Source: Pelobates cultripes (taxonomy: Eukaryota; Chordata; Amphibia; Anura; Pelobatidae). Taken from it: a DNA stretch of 64,000 nucleotides. The stretch lies in contig OW240912.1 in assembly GCA_933207985.1 (NCBI GenBank), positions 201,025,593-201,089,592 of the forward strand, read 5' to 3'. Below, one piece after another: positions 44,799 to 56,585 of the stretch (within the stretch, counting starts at the first letter, position 1; every line of letters starts with the position of its first letter). Both the position numbers and the translations under genes were made by a program. The notes beneath the pieces were generated by a model, which ran no database searches, had not been told where the DNA came from, and saw only the letters and a list, made by a program, of their open reading frames with translations.

Positions 44799-46263
44799 TC
44801 CTATTATCCATGTGGGGGGATGAGTACTGGCCAATGATATGTCTGAAAATTAATTGGGGGTGTGGTAGATCAAGACCACCCCGTGGCTGGTGTCAGCCAA
44901 TCACAGTCGAATCCCAAGGTTGGTTTGCTCTATGTTGTAAGGGAGGCGTATGTATGTGTGTGAGCTCACAGCTCAGTCATTTACCGCCCACCAAACAGTA
45001 TGTACCAATGATATACATGAGTGGGAGGGATTTCCAGTTTTTGCCGTAACTGGTGAGAGAAAGGTATCAAAGGAATTATAGCACTGTGGTTATACGATCA
45101 CAGCCTATATGTAAAAAGAAACTCATGATTAGTGGGGCGTATTGATGGGTAAATAAATAATCATAACGCCAAGTACACACCCTCAAATGTGACTGAAAGG
45201 GAACACACTTACCCATTCGAATTTTCTTTATCGTTGGGGGTAGGTACTAACTGGTAGTCCCTAGTGGTTACCCTGGGTGGCTATACTATCGGCACATTGG
45301 ACAGATGGGAGGGATTGGGTACCCAAGGGGCTGTGTGCAGATCGGTATAGTCCTGTGATCCGCTATGTCACTCATGATCATATATGTGTGTAACTAGGAT
45401 AGTTATAATAGGGATCAGTGGCCCGGTATTGCATGCTGATCCTGATGGCTGGTTGATAACGCTATCTCTATGCACAGTTCGATAATGAGTGAGACTCCTT
45501 TTTTCTCAGTTTGAAGTAGGATATGAATCCATTCATCCGTAAAAACGCCCCACACATCATGACCCTTGCTCATGATATAGGTCTTGATCTGTTCATAGTA
45601 GCCTTTTAATTTATACGACAGCTACCCGGGTGGGATACATGGTTGGAACATGGGACATAGTGAGTGATCAGCATAAGTCCTTGATCACTTTCACTACCCT
45701 TGTGTCTGATATATGTATAATGATGACAGGTATACGAGCGATCAGTGGCCCTAGATTGCATATGGATGATTCGCAGTTGTGTGACAATTTCACTTTCTAT
45801 CAAGTTGGGCATCGTCTCCACGCAACATGGGATACATTGGATTGTGGCGTTATGATAATAATTTGTTTACCCGTCAATACGCCCCATTAATCATGAGTCT
45901 CTTTTTAAATATAGGCTGTGATCGTATTACCACAGCGCTATAGTACCTTGTACCTTTCTCTCACTAATTACAGCAAGCACTGGAAATCCCTCCCACTCAT
46001 GTATATCATTGGTACATACAGTTTGGTGGGCGGTAAATGACTGAGCTGTGAGCTCACACACATACATACGCCTCCCTTACAACGTCAAGCAAACCAACCT
46101 TAGGATTGAACTGAGAAACTGTGATTGGCTTACACCAGCCACAGGGTTGTCTTGCTCTACCAACCCCCCCCCCCCCAATTAATTTACAGACATATCATTG
46201 GCCAGTACTCATCCCCCCATGTGTATAATAGAATATAAAAAGAGATCACTGTCATTACAACGC

Positions 46264-46312
46264 TGACCCCTGACGAAGATGCATGTAGTACTGCACAGAA
46301 ACGCGCATCGGG
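46264..46312 (+). ncRNA. Hammerhead-like motif, right arm of the foldback
   Basis: CCC (46267-46269), CTGACGA (46270-46276), a loop closed by TGCA/TGCA, then GAAA (46298-46301), CGCG and GGG (46310-46312). Core letters CTGANGA and GAAA are intact. One extra A follows the CTGACGA box. Confidence 0.42.
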
Positions 46313-47144
46313 CGTTTTTTACTGGGCACCTTATTTTGTTTCGCTAATGGTTGGCATGTTGCTCTAATTACTTATTTATTTCTACTTTATATCTATCCTC
46401 CTATGTCTATCTAGTAAGTTTAATAGGGAGAGAGCCTTTGATTAGTTTAATATTTTTTATGTCAGTCTTTTACTGACACCAGTACCTTTATTTACTCTCT
46501 TCCTTTATACTGTTTATATCTAAGTGGTGATTTGGCAAGTTTCTTCAGTCTATTTGGCATCATATTCAGCCTTTGGTCCAATAGACTATAACTTCTTAGA
46601 TTGCATATAAGTAACTATTGGTGGGACTGTGGATTGGATAGTATTTACCATCCTGAGCTATAGCTAAACAGGGGAATTATATCCGAGAGGACTGTCCTCA
46701 TGGGACCTTATATAACCCTATCCATCTACATCTGTCTTGCTGCTTAGAGAACTTTTTCTAATTATATTTCTCTTTTGCTCATCTTAGATATTCTATTACT
46801 TGATATATTTGTTTACTGCCTAGCCACGTTTCTCTACACCACTAGTACCATCTCTTGGTGATACTCCCATGAGCCATATTTAATAAAGCTTGTTTTACCT
46901 TATCTATACCAGTGAGGTGATGGAGGTTTTACTAAGAGTTTTTTCTGGACATAGGAGTTAACCTTATAAGGTTGTCATTTTATTTATCTTATAGCTATTT
47001 CTTTTGCAGTATATCTCAAAATACCTACGCTACTATAGGCTTCATATTTATTAACAGACTAAGCTATACTATTATACATATCTCTAGGAGGGGTTGTAGG
47101 TTCACTTTTGGTGCACCTATATACCTGTTTTTGTCTGCTTTCTA

Positions 47145-47676
47145 AGATTTATAATAATATGCTAATTTGCTCTAAAATACAAAGCTATTTCATAATATCA
47201 CAATACTAGTTAGCTCTCTTAGAGCTATTTTACCTTCCCCCTGCCTTGGATTGTTTAGTTGCTATAGAACCTGCGGTACGTAGAATGGGTCCTAAATATA
47301 GAGAACCGAATATCCAACAGGGACATAACCTGGCATACACAGTATAGATAATGTTGTTGAAGAAAGAAGAACATGTGTTGTACTAAATGCAGTTAACCAT
47401 TTTATTACATAAAATTGTCTTATAGTTGAAATTCTTCATGTACAATAAAAACCAAAGAAAATGTTGCTTGCACACTATCCCTAATCCATATGCACAGTTT
47501 ATTAACTGGTGGATAAAGGGTAAGCTCATCTGCCACGTGAAGGTCAAAACCTCTTAGGTGAGTGCTGTGCTAATAATTCTCGATGCTGAAAGGTGAAATA
47601 TCCAATGAGACTGAGAGGAGCATTTCTTTATATGTAAACCTTCAAACATTTGACCACCTAAAGAAAACTGTCTTAA
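47145..47676. other. Non-coding A/T-rich stretch
   Basis: Nothing recognised. Confidence 0.5.
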
Positions 47677-47830
47677 CCCCTTAGTGACCAGACCGCTTTT
47701 CAATTTTCTTACCGTTACGGACCAGGGCTGTTTTTACATTTCTGCTGTGTTTGTGTTTAGCTGTGATTTTCCCATTATTTGTTTACTGTACCCACACATT
47801 ATATACGTGCCGTCGTCACTACAATTAATG
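47677..47830 (+). repeat. End of an old DNA-transposon-like repeat (TTAACCCCTTAGTGACC)
   Basis: Begins TTAACCCCTTAGTGACCAG and then degenerates; a likely opposite end is at 51690-51770 (ACGTCGGGAAGGGGTT). Internal sequence near 49075-49200 may belong to it, which would make 47831-49070 an insertion. Assignment is tentative. Confidence 0.45.
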
Positions 47831-48139
47831 CCCCTCCCCTTGACGTCAGCCGCATGTTTCATGCGTGCTGACGCTGTATATTCTAACCGCGCCCCCTCTC
47901 TGGCATAAGACGCATTTCCCATGCGTGCTGACGCCCTCTACATTTTCCCATTTAGACGCCGGCGGCTGCGCAGTGCTTGCCGGCGTCAAACTACATCTCC
48001 CAGAAACCCCTTTCGTTTTTGTGCCGGTCACGTGACCGTGCTATATTTTATTATTTTAAGTATATATTTTATTGATTTTACATATTTAAGTTGGTATAAT
48101 GTATCTTAATTTATACATATTGTATTTTTTCTGTTTTTA
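47831..48139 (+). repeat. GC-rich tandem duplication within a repeat
   Basis: TTTCATGCGTGCTGACGC near 47857 and TTCCCATGCGTGCTGACGCC near 47915 are two diverged copies about 58 bases apart. A CACGTGAC motif lies at 48029. No gene. Confidence 0.5.
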
Positions 48140-49070
48140 TTATGTCTTATCTATATTAATCCCAATCCACATTGTGATTGGCTGCTCACATTTTGGCGCC
48201 AATTTCAAAGGATTGTATTTGCTATTTAATGATTCTTCTGCCAGGTATCAGGTTCTTTCTCCATATTGATAACGCCGTATTGGCGAAACGCGTTTATGGT
48301 TATTATATTGTGTATTTTTAAATATTAAAGTATATTTGGTTGCTTTTAATTGTACCACTTATCTTTTAATACACGTTAATTTACATTTTACCTGGCATCC
48401 TTTTATCACACCGGACTCCAAGTAATCCTAGGTGGGGATTATACCACCAGCGCTAACAATAAGGAGCAGTTGATCTGCTCCTATCTTGTGAGTACCCATT
48501 TTATTTTATTATTTTATCTAAAAGTTTCTTATCCAGTGAACACTATTGGCTGTTTCTTTTTACCCGAGTGCTTATCATACCACGGACGGAGGAAACATAT
48601 CACAGACGAAGGAAATTTACTTCATATCCCATAAGCGGGGATCAAACCGCTGTACGCCTTTCACACCAGAGCGGGTTCTAGCTCTTTTAAATGTGAGTTT
48701 GCATTCCAGATTTTTATACTTTCACTTCCTCAACTATCAAACATACTACACTATTTGGATCTCTATTTTTTATCTCTTGCATATGAGCTGATCCACAAGG
48801 AAGAAAACAATAAGGACAATTGTTCTGGACCAAGTATTGCCATACAATACGACTCCAACAGACGTCTCTAGATAAGACTTTCTCTTTTTATTCACTCATT
48901 TTATCTGGACTATTTGTTCCATACTCAGTTTTACTTGGCGCAGCCCTTACTTTTATTTTATTTTTTCTCTCTGTGTTATGTCTAAGGGTTTTTGAGGGAT
49001 TCCCTTATAGGGTTGCTGCCACATTGTGTTATTTAGCGCTTACTCGTTGCCTTGGTTTTACAATGTAATT
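48140..49070 (+). repeat. Probable Penelope-like terminal (pLTR/5') fragment
   Basis: Contains a degenerate hammerhead-like fold at 48261-48299, and a TCTTGTGAGTACC segment near 48484 similar to CCTTGTGAGTGCT at 56343, which lies in the inverted arm of the Penelope-like copy. No coding domain. Assignment is by these two shared signals only. Confidence 0.4.
48261..48299 (+). ncRNA. Degenerate hammerhead-like motif
   Basis: Stem I CCATA (48261-48265) pairs with TATGG (48295-48299). Core reads TTGATAA instead of CTGANGA. Stem II is GCC...GGC, followed by GAAA and CGCG. Architecture kept, core mutated. Confidence 0.35.
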
Positions 49071-51036
49071 TTAACCCCATCAAACCATATATTTTTGAAA
49101 AGTAGACACTCTAGGGTATTTCAAATGGTGGTATTTTAACACTAATTGCATTAATTCTACCAACAGTCTTTGTCAAACTTTTGTATTATTTTTCTCTCAC
49201 ACTGTACTTTAGGCATGGATTCTCAGTTGACATAAATAGTAAATGGACAACATTAAATAACAGTGCACAAATTAAACTAGCTAGTATAAAGGGCTAATTA
49301 AAGGGAGAGGGAGAAGGAACATTTAATATATATAAGTTCCAAAATGCCCTCAAGTGTCCTTGTTTAACAGCTAAGTAGGAAAAAATAATAAACAAAAAAC
49401 CTTTAATGACTCTTTTATTAAAATAGCCAAAAAACTCAGAGGACACTGTACTGAATCGCCCCCCCCACGCCCCCCCCCAAAAAAAAATACTAATATGGAG
49501 GTAAAGATAATTCCGTTGCCTAAATTGTGCAATAGTCCAATTGTCTTATGTTATCAATGGGGCTAAAAAGTAAAGAAAAAACGGTTAGGCTGATATATTT
49601 CAATAAGATTATAGTAAGTAAAGATTACTGAAATAATTGGAGGTGCAGAAAAGAGATAGATATGGGTCAATCTGTAGAGCCAGATATTGTGGATGCCCCA
49701 GGCAGTCTTATCCAGAATGATAATAAAAGCCCCCTATCCTAAAGGTACTTAACTGCTAAACTGCTAAACAAAGAGAGCTAGATATCTAATACAACCTATG
49801 TATCAGCCTCAAGGTAGATCCCTAAGCTCCTATAAACACCTTCATGGGTGTTCTAATATTGCACTCACTCTAAAAGGTATCGCCCACTATCTAATACTTC
49901 CAAACTCTATAATATGTGTGGCCGTGACTTGTGAGGCCCTGACTGGAGCCCTGTAGACGGGAGTGCGAGGCGGCTAACTATGATTTGGGCCGTTGGGCGA
50001 ACCTCTGTGGTGAGGTGGGGGGGGGGGTTGGCCTAGTGGGACCGATATAGTTATTGGTACTAAGGGCCATGACATAGAGCTAAGTAAAGTATTTGAGAGA
50101 AACAAAAATTGCAAGAGGTTTAATATAGTGTGAATGGTGAAACAGGAAAATTAACCCTCTGAATAGGATGTATGTATTGACGTATAAGGGAGACTTAGAA
50201 ACAGATATTTAGACTTAGTTGGTTAGCATATTAAAAACTGATAGAGTATTGAAAACCAAACTGTGATAGGAGTATGCTTATAATAGAAGACTGTGGGACG
50301 CCAGAAGCGGAGGGTGATATAGATAAGGTGCTCCTGAAGTTTTAACGCAGTTGTGACATAACCCAAGTGACATTGTAAAATCAAAACTCTTAATATAGTG
50401 AAGCAGAAGTGGTATAGGTGACCGATTCCCCTATTTGAAAGAGGAAAATGTAAGAGAATACATTTGGAAGACTGGTTTACAAACGAATTGATTTTTTTTT
50501 AAACAAAGTGCTAAATTAAACGAATGACAAAGTGAACCAGTATATAACAAAGAAACTTTCGAAAAACGGTACGAATGATTATGTGAAGAAATAAGTGAAC
50601 TAACAATATGCTAAATGCATCGACCGTTCATATGTACGAATAGTTACAGTTTAATACGTGAAAATGTATTGGGAGCTTTGTAAGAATTTTGCAAAAAGCA
50701 ACCGAAAGATATTTATACGAATGAACAGGTGAACGGGAAACTAATAGATATGTGAAAAAGGGAGCCTATCCCTGCGTTTTTAGGCCCGAACGTAGGAATA
50801 ACCGAACGTTAAGTGTGTGTGACGGTTCTCGTGTGCGGAAGCCAGGTGGATGGAAGGGTTAGGCTGGAGGTCGGAGCAGTGGACGCTGCAGTTTTAATTT
50901 TGGCGGGATTCTCCAAAACAGAAATGCTGGTTGCTATGGGAACAGTCAACCAGCGAGAACAGCATAGGTGAATAGGAGCCTGGGGTTTAAATAGGATAAA
51001 TAACTCCTCCCACAAATTCAGGCACAATGGCCTTCC

Positions 51037-51039
<3 letters not shown>
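49071..51039. other. Non-coding repeat-derived stretch
   Basis: 49080-49200 resembles internal sequence of the old repeat that starts at 47677. C and A runs at 49460-49490, a G run at 50018. 50980-51039 is related to 42281-42345 (opposite strand). No gene supported. Confidence 0.45.

Positions 51040-51116
<77 letters not shown>
51040..51116. repeat. (TA)n(CA)n microsatellite
   Basis: About 51 bp of TA followed by about 26 bp of CA repeats, no interruptions. Confidence 0.97.
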
Positions 51117-51119
<3 letters not shown>

Positions 51120-51832
51120 CATACATACATATGAAACCGGGGGCTGCACTCAGCTGAACATGCATAAATGGAGTGCTGATGGGGGCCAATTTCTACAATA
51201 CACAAGATCTAGCGCACTCACTTACCACTAAATGTTGACAGATATTATTAGTTTTTTATATTTAAAAACACCTAATCTAGGCAAAAATAATGGGGGCATA
51301 GTTACATTATATGATCATATATTGCATAGGCCTGCCATAACATCATTGTACCCCATCTTTGGCAGGTCTTGCTCTAACTGCATAATGTCTGCTCTTATGA
51401 GATTAACACACTTACTTGAGGGGAAAAAAATCCACCTGGGGTTCTCTGCAGTAAAAGGCTAAATAGGGCCCTGGGATGAGGCACCTGTGACAGGGAGGGG
51501 TGCAAAACCAAGGAGTTGGCTAGACTTCCAATTATATAGATATATGAAACCTAGGGACTGCACTCACCTTTTATAAGATGCACAAGCCGGCTATTCCGAG
51601 AGGGGGTCTGCCCGAGCTCTCAGGATCGCAATTGCCGGTGGGGGATCGCCAGCGATCAGGTAAGTGGGGATTTATTATCGGATGTACCAGGTACGTCCGC
51701 AGTCATTAATGGCCGTTTTTTGTCGGACGTCCCTGGTACATCCGACGTCGGGAAGGGGTTGATGGAAATTTCTAGTTTTAGAAAACAAAAAAGTGAAATA
51801 CAAAGTTCAAAACGAAGTTAAAAGTGATTAAA
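51117..51832. other. Non-coding stretch, includes the right end of an old repeat
   Basis: 51600-51775 holds GATCGCCAGCGATC and inverted TACCAGGTACGTCC / GGACGTCCCTGGTA segments, likely the end of the DNA-transposon-like repeat begun at 47677. No gene. Confidence 0.45.
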
Positions 51833-52007
51833 GGGACACTATATTCACCAAAACAACTTTAGCGTAATGAAGCAGTCTTGGTGTATAGATCATGCCACTG
51901 CAGTCACTGCTCAATTCTTTGTCATTTAGGAGTTAAATTACTTTTGTTTCTGTTTATGCAACCTTAGTCACACCTCCCCTGGCTGTGAGTCACAGCCTGC
52001 ATTTTTT

Positions 52008-53178
52008 TTTAAAATGGTTGCAGGGAGGCGGAGCTTATCAGCCAAACCGTGCAGGCGCCATTCCTGGGTTTCGACAAAAAACATCAACTGCCCCAAAGAT
52101 GGCTGCCATGCCTGAACTAGACACTGGTTCCATGGGCTCAGAGCAAGCTCTGGAGGAAGCCTCAGACCCACAGCTACACCTGAACGCACAGATCTACCCT
52201 GATGCGCTGACTCTGGCTACCAAACTGGATATTAAAAACCTCCTGCTAGAAATGAAGCAGATGTCTGCCGCTGACATGGCCCTAATGAGAACGGAGGTTC
52301 AGCTGGTGACCGACCACGTGAAAACCTCAGAGGAGGACATACTAGCTATATAGCAAGAAGTGAAGGGCCTTAAAGAAACAGTGCAGCCACTCCAGTCCTC
52401 CCATTCAGCCCTGCTTAACAAGCTGGATGCCGCAGAAGTCAGGAGCCACAGAGCAAACATAAAAATTAGAGGCATTCCTGATGAGATTAGCCAGCCTGAA
52501 CTACCACATTATCTTAGACATCTCCTCGCCACATTGCTACCTCAGTCGCAAGCAAAAAAGGTGGCATTTGTCGGAATCTTCTGCATCTCCAAATCAAGAC
52601 AGGCTCCACTTTTGGCATCCCAAGATGTAATTTTATGGTGTCAGTCCCTAATGGACAGGACTACCATCTTTGCAGCTCTGAAGGGCAAAATGCCGCTTGA
52701 TTTAGAGTCCACCAAACTCATGTTTTTCCAGGACTTAACCAGGTCCACTCTCCAATGGAGGAGAACTATGGGCCCAGTGACCCTACAACTACAAGCTGCT
52801 GGTATAGACTACCGTTGGACAATGCCTAAAGAACTGTCAGTAGTCCACATCGTCACCACCATGAAGCTCTTCTCTCTCACAGAGGTGGACTCTTTCCTCC
52901 ACACTCTGGGGCTCCCTACGGAAACTGGGCCCCCCAAAGCACCCACCACTCCACACACCTGGGACCCGACGAGGACTGTCCCTTTCATACCAAGGAGGAG
53001 AGGAGCCCCGACTGCAACAACTTGACTCATAACTCAGTTAATGTACCTCTACTAGTACACACAAAGTTAACAATGTTTTCAAATGCCATATATTTGTATC
53101 TCTCTGTTTACTGACATGCCTGCACTAGCTGTTGTGATAGTTGTAACAATCATGCACAGCAAAAAGAAAAAAAAAAAA
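52008..53178 (+). mobile_element. L1-type ORF1-only retrocopy (HAL1-like) with poly-A tail
   Basis: A complete ORF1 is followed within 140 bp by an A-rich tail (53161-53178), with no ORF2 at all. It lies inside a MITE, in a T run that fits an L1-type TTTT/A target. A half-LINE of this kind is known in mammals as HAL1; this appears to be an independent case. Confidence 0.72.
52099..53025 (+). pseudogene. L1-type ORF1 protein, one in-frame stop
   Basis: ATG at 52099 (begins MAAMPELDTG). The N-terminal part (to 52420) is predicted coiled-coil. TAG at 52351-52353 interrupts it without a frame change. The RRM-like part starts at ANIKIRGIPDEI (about 52456). The C-terminal domain has the FFQDLTRSTLQWRR block (about 52725) and a YRWTMPKELSV block. 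ORF1 proteins of L1/Tx1 LINEs bind RNA as trimers and act as chaperones. Length of about 308 codons is normal. Confidence 0.85.
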
Positions 53179-53315
53179 GTTTCATGGTTACATCAGATGT
53201 AACTTACTTTAAAAGTTTTTATCTCCTGCTCTGTAAATTGAACTTTAATTACACACAGGAGTCTCTTGCAGGATCTAGCAAGCTGTTAACAGAGCAGGAG
53301 ATAAGAAATTCTAAA

Positions 53316-53395
53316 TTAACCCCTTAAGGACACATGACATGTGTGACATGTCATGATTCCCTTTTATTCCAGAAGTTTGGTCCTTAGGGGGTTAA
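53316..53395. mobile_element. TTAACCCC miniature element
   Basis: TTAACCCCTTAAGGACAC at the left and TCCTTAGGGGGTTAA at the right, with an inner ACATGACATGTGTGACATGT palindrome. Relative of 37538-37606. Confidence 0.75.
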
Positions 53396-53640
53396 ACAGA
53401 ATTTGCAATAAAGGAAGTTTAAATATTAGATGTCTCTTTATTGGAAGTGTTTAGGAAGGCTGTGTAATTCACATGCAGGGAGGTGTGACTAGAGCTGCAT
53501 AAACAACGTAACTTAACTCCTAAATGGAGAATTGAGCAGTGAAACTGCAGGGGCATGATATCTACACCAAAACGGTTTCATTAAGCTAAGTTTTTTGGGG
53601 TTTTTTTTGTGACTGTAGTGTCCTTTTAAAGCAAAATTTG

Positions 53641-54537
53641 CAATTCACAAGGTACTTTAAAATACAACTAATTATAGGCCAAAGATTTCCAAAGTATCAA
53701 AACTGAGACTATACCCCTGTTGTTTCAATATTTAAGTAAAAGCAGTCTTTTCATCTCATTAGTTCATTCACAGTCTGCATAATTAAAGTGGCTTGACTTG
53801 ATGAAATCTTAAATTGGTACACATTAACTGACCTATTCATCAAAGCAATAAGACAAAAATTATGTTGACATCTGAATTACAGTCCTTACAGTGGCTGGGC
53901 TCAAAGTATAAACAAATGCATAAATGGTAAAAGGTAAAAGACAGGTCAAAGACTGACTCAGAAGGAGCCAGAGATCAGGTAACAAAGACAAAGCTGGGTG
54001 AGGATGCCAGAGAACAGAATAGTCAAGAAAAGCCAAATACAAAATTCCAGATTAATACAAGACAGTATAAAGGCTACTGGGAATAGCAAGCAACCATACA
54101 AGGACAAAGAGCATGAGATGGGCTGGAGTATATATACCTATTGAATTTCTCTGCGCCGAAAGCACAGGACATAAAATTAATTTAGCTTAGCATTAGCTAT
54201 AAAGACTTAGGTCATGCAACCTATTTGATGATGATTTTACGAGGCCAATGTATTAATTAAATTGTACTACTTATCTAGATCCACTTTTATGGATTCCAGG
54301 TCAACTTTTACCTCTAGATATTAGACAGAGTGTGCATGATTGTATTTATATCTATACATCTCTTCATTTATCTTTTTCATTATAAACACATACATAACGG
54401 TCTCTAGCTACATCAAATTATATTAACCAAACTACAAACTTTTTTTCATATCTGTTTGCAATGGCTTGTATACTCTCTATCTAATCTAAGCATAGACCAC
54501 ATTGTTGTATTCAGTAGATATAAAATTTTTACTAGAC
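53641..54537. other. Non-coding stretch, possible old LTR
   Basis: 53885-54140 has GGTCAAAGACTGAC / AGCCAGAGATCAGG phrases like the interior of the 38.1 kb LTR family and an AGTATATATACC box near 54128. Too diverged to call. No gene. Confidence 0.4.
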
Positions 54538-54553
54538 AAATTAACCAGTTTAT

Positions 54554-54681
54554 AATACATACAGAGTTATAGGTGGAGCTGTGGAGTACCTTGAACAATC
54601 TGGAAAATAGAATATATGCAAATAGCGTAGTATGTCTATACAATATATAGCATATAAAAATGAGAATAAAAGCACTCACAA
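54554..54681 (+). repeat. Left inverted repeat of the Penelope-like element
   Basis: Reverse complement of 56344-56472, nearly perfect (AGGTGGAGCTGTGGAGTACC core at about 54572). Confidence 0.9.
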
Positions 54682-55127
54682 ATTCACTTCCGGGTCTCTC
54701 TCTACTTCCGGGTCACACTCAGGTGGAACGCACGTGCGCTCCACTCCCAGCCTCACATCAGGTGGCCAAATGCAAACATAAAAAATGGCGTTCTGCCTAT
54801 ATTTACACCAATAGAGTGTGACATATAGAATTATAAGTGCTATGTTTTAAATAAAAATAATATAAAAAGTCAGATAATATGGAAAAGAGTAAAAATCAAA
54901 TTTAATGAGAAGGAATAAAAACTAATTCTATTAGTTTTAGAAGATTGCTATCACAATCTTAAAGGGGCAGAATGTCATTTCTAGAAAATTTATAAAAATG
55001 CACAGTAAAAACTGAATAAAATACATATAATACCCAATAGTAAAAGAAACACAAAAATAGTATATAAGTGTATAAAAAGATGCCTAAAAACTTCCATAAA
55101 ATAATATGAAACCAAGATAGGCTAAAA

Positions 55128-56124
55128 CTAATGCATAAAGTGGCATAATTCAAAATCATTGTTCAGACCGTTTGGAATCATAGTGTCAAAATTGAATATG
55201 AACTTCATCTCTTCCTTTCCTAATTTGTTTACATAATCACCACCTCTCCAATCTTTTTTTACTAATTTTAAAGCACAAAAAAACATTCCTTCTGGATTTT
55301 GTTGGTGAACATGTTTAAAATGATTTGAAACACTATGGGTTTCGACTCCATTTTTGATGTTTCTTATATGTTCCGCTATTCTTAAATTCAATTTACGAAT
55401 TGTACGGCCTACATATAGAAGATTGCAGGGACATTTTAAAATATAGATCACTCCCTTCGAATGGCATGTTAGATGATCTCTAATGGTAAATTTCTTGTTA
55501 ATAATGGATTCTAGGTCTGTTAGGTGTCTTTTTTTATTCTTTGTATTTTTACATGCTAGACACTGTCCGCATCCATAAAATCCTTTACCTATTGTAAGGA
55601 AGGTTTGTCCTACTGTTTGTTCTTTATTACTACTTTTAACTAAAGTGTTTCTCAAGTTTTTTACACCTCTAAAGATGACTTTTGGTTTTTCTGGTAATAT
55701 ATTTTTAAGAATAGGGTCATCTTTTAGTATATGCCAATGTTTTCCTATAATTTTATGCATTTTCCTACTGTTGCCATGGTAGTTGCATATGAAGGGGATG
55801 TCTTGTTTCTTAATTAAATCTTTCTTTTTCTGTTTATATTTTAGAAGGTCTGTTCTTTGTATTTCTTGAACCTCATTTATGGCTAATTGGAGGGAAACAT
55901 CGTCATAACCTTTTTCCAGAAATTGTACTTTAATCTTATTTGCTTGCTCTAAAAAGTCTTGTTCATTCGTACAATTCCTTCTTATACGTAGGAATTGTCC
56001 TTTCGGAGCGTTACTTAACCAAGGAAGGTAGTGACAACTCTCTCTTCTGATGTAGCTGTTGGCATCTACATCTTTAAAATGATTCTTGGTAGTAATAGTG
56101 CCATGTGTAATATTTTATTGGACT
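55128..56124 (-). pseudogene. Penelope-like ORF: RT thumb, linker and GIY-YIG endonuclease
   Basis: Minus strand; the frame is open from about 56124 to TGA/TAA-bounded 55128, about 330 codons. It starts inside the RT with DANSYIRRESCHYLPWL and the GQFLRIRRNC block typical of Penelope-like RTs. A helical linker and a Cys-rich segment (CGQCLAC, then TCHSK) follow. The GIY-YIG domain has GVIYILKCPC and YVGRT as the two signature strands, Arg-X3-His in RIAEH, and a Glu in LGKEEMKFIF. The RT palm with catalytic Asp residues is missing, so the copy cannot be autonomous. An internal ATG at 55760 exists but is not the family start. Confidence 0.88.
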
Positions 56125-56343
56125 ATATCTACACCCAATATATATTGGTTTAGTATATTGCCATTTTATTATTTTATCTACAAATAAACAAGAATTATTT
56201 TCCAAGATCCCTGGCATACTGAGTATCTTTATTGAAGACCATCAGGAGAAATAACAAGCAATCAACAAAAGAAGGGTTTGGACAACCCCCTAATGGTCCA
56301 AGAGAACATACTTTAAGAGTCATATGACGGTATGACTCCATCC

Positions 56344-56472
56344 TTGTGAGTGCTTTTATTCTCATTTTTATATGCTACATATTGTATAGACATACTACGC
56401 TATTTGCATATATTCTATTTTCCAGATTGTTCAAGGTACTCCACAGCTCCACCTATAACTCTGTATGTATTA
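56344..56472 (-). repeat. Right inverted repeat of the Penelope-like element
   Basis: Complement of 54554-54681. About 100 bp of extra sequence (56473-56570) separates it from the right target duplication. Confidence 0.9.
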
Positions 56473-56585
56473 TATTATGTTTTTAGCGGTGTAAGGGATA
56501 CCACTCTTTTAGGTGTTTTAGAGCTACTTATTTGTCTTTCACAGCGTGTATATTATTATTCTGTACTATTAAATTAACCAGTTTA

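Larger units (their letters stand above)
42871..47144. mobile_element. Giant foldback element with ~1.3 kb inverted arms (possible non-autonomous Penelope-like element)
   Basis: Left arm 42871-43799 plus 44804-45171 (interrupted by a solo LTR) is complementary to the right arm 45845-47144 through nearly its whole length. The centre (45172-45844) has no long frame. Each arm carries a hammerhead-like motif, as does the Penelope-like unit at 61-64 kb, which is why I suspect the same class. No target duplication found. Confidence 0.75.
51833..53640. mobile_element. MITE split by an L1 ORF1 retrocopy and a miniature element
   Basis: Left end AAAGGGACACTATATTCACC with GTGTATAGATCATGCC (51839-52005) is the inverted counterpart of the right end (53430-53640: GGCATGATATCTACACC, then GTGACTGTAGTGTCC). 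Inner parts match 37290-37655. The foreign blocks are 52008-53178 and 53316-53395. Confidence 0.78.
54538..56585 (-). mobile_element. Penelope-like retroelement, 5'-truncated, with 15 bp target duplication
   Basis: Flanked by identical 15 bp repeats AAATTAACCAGTTTA (54538-54552 and 56571-56585). Inverted repeats of about 128 bp lie at 54554-54681 and 56344-56472. The ORF between them, minus strand, carries the end of RT and a GIY-YIG endonuclease, but the RT catalytic palm is absent. This fits a truncated Penelope-like copy with inverted pseudo-LTR pieces. Confidence 0.88.

Noticed and set aside
50809..51189. 126-codon minus-strand frame
   Set aside because: Passes through the (TA)n(CA)n microsatellite; spurious.
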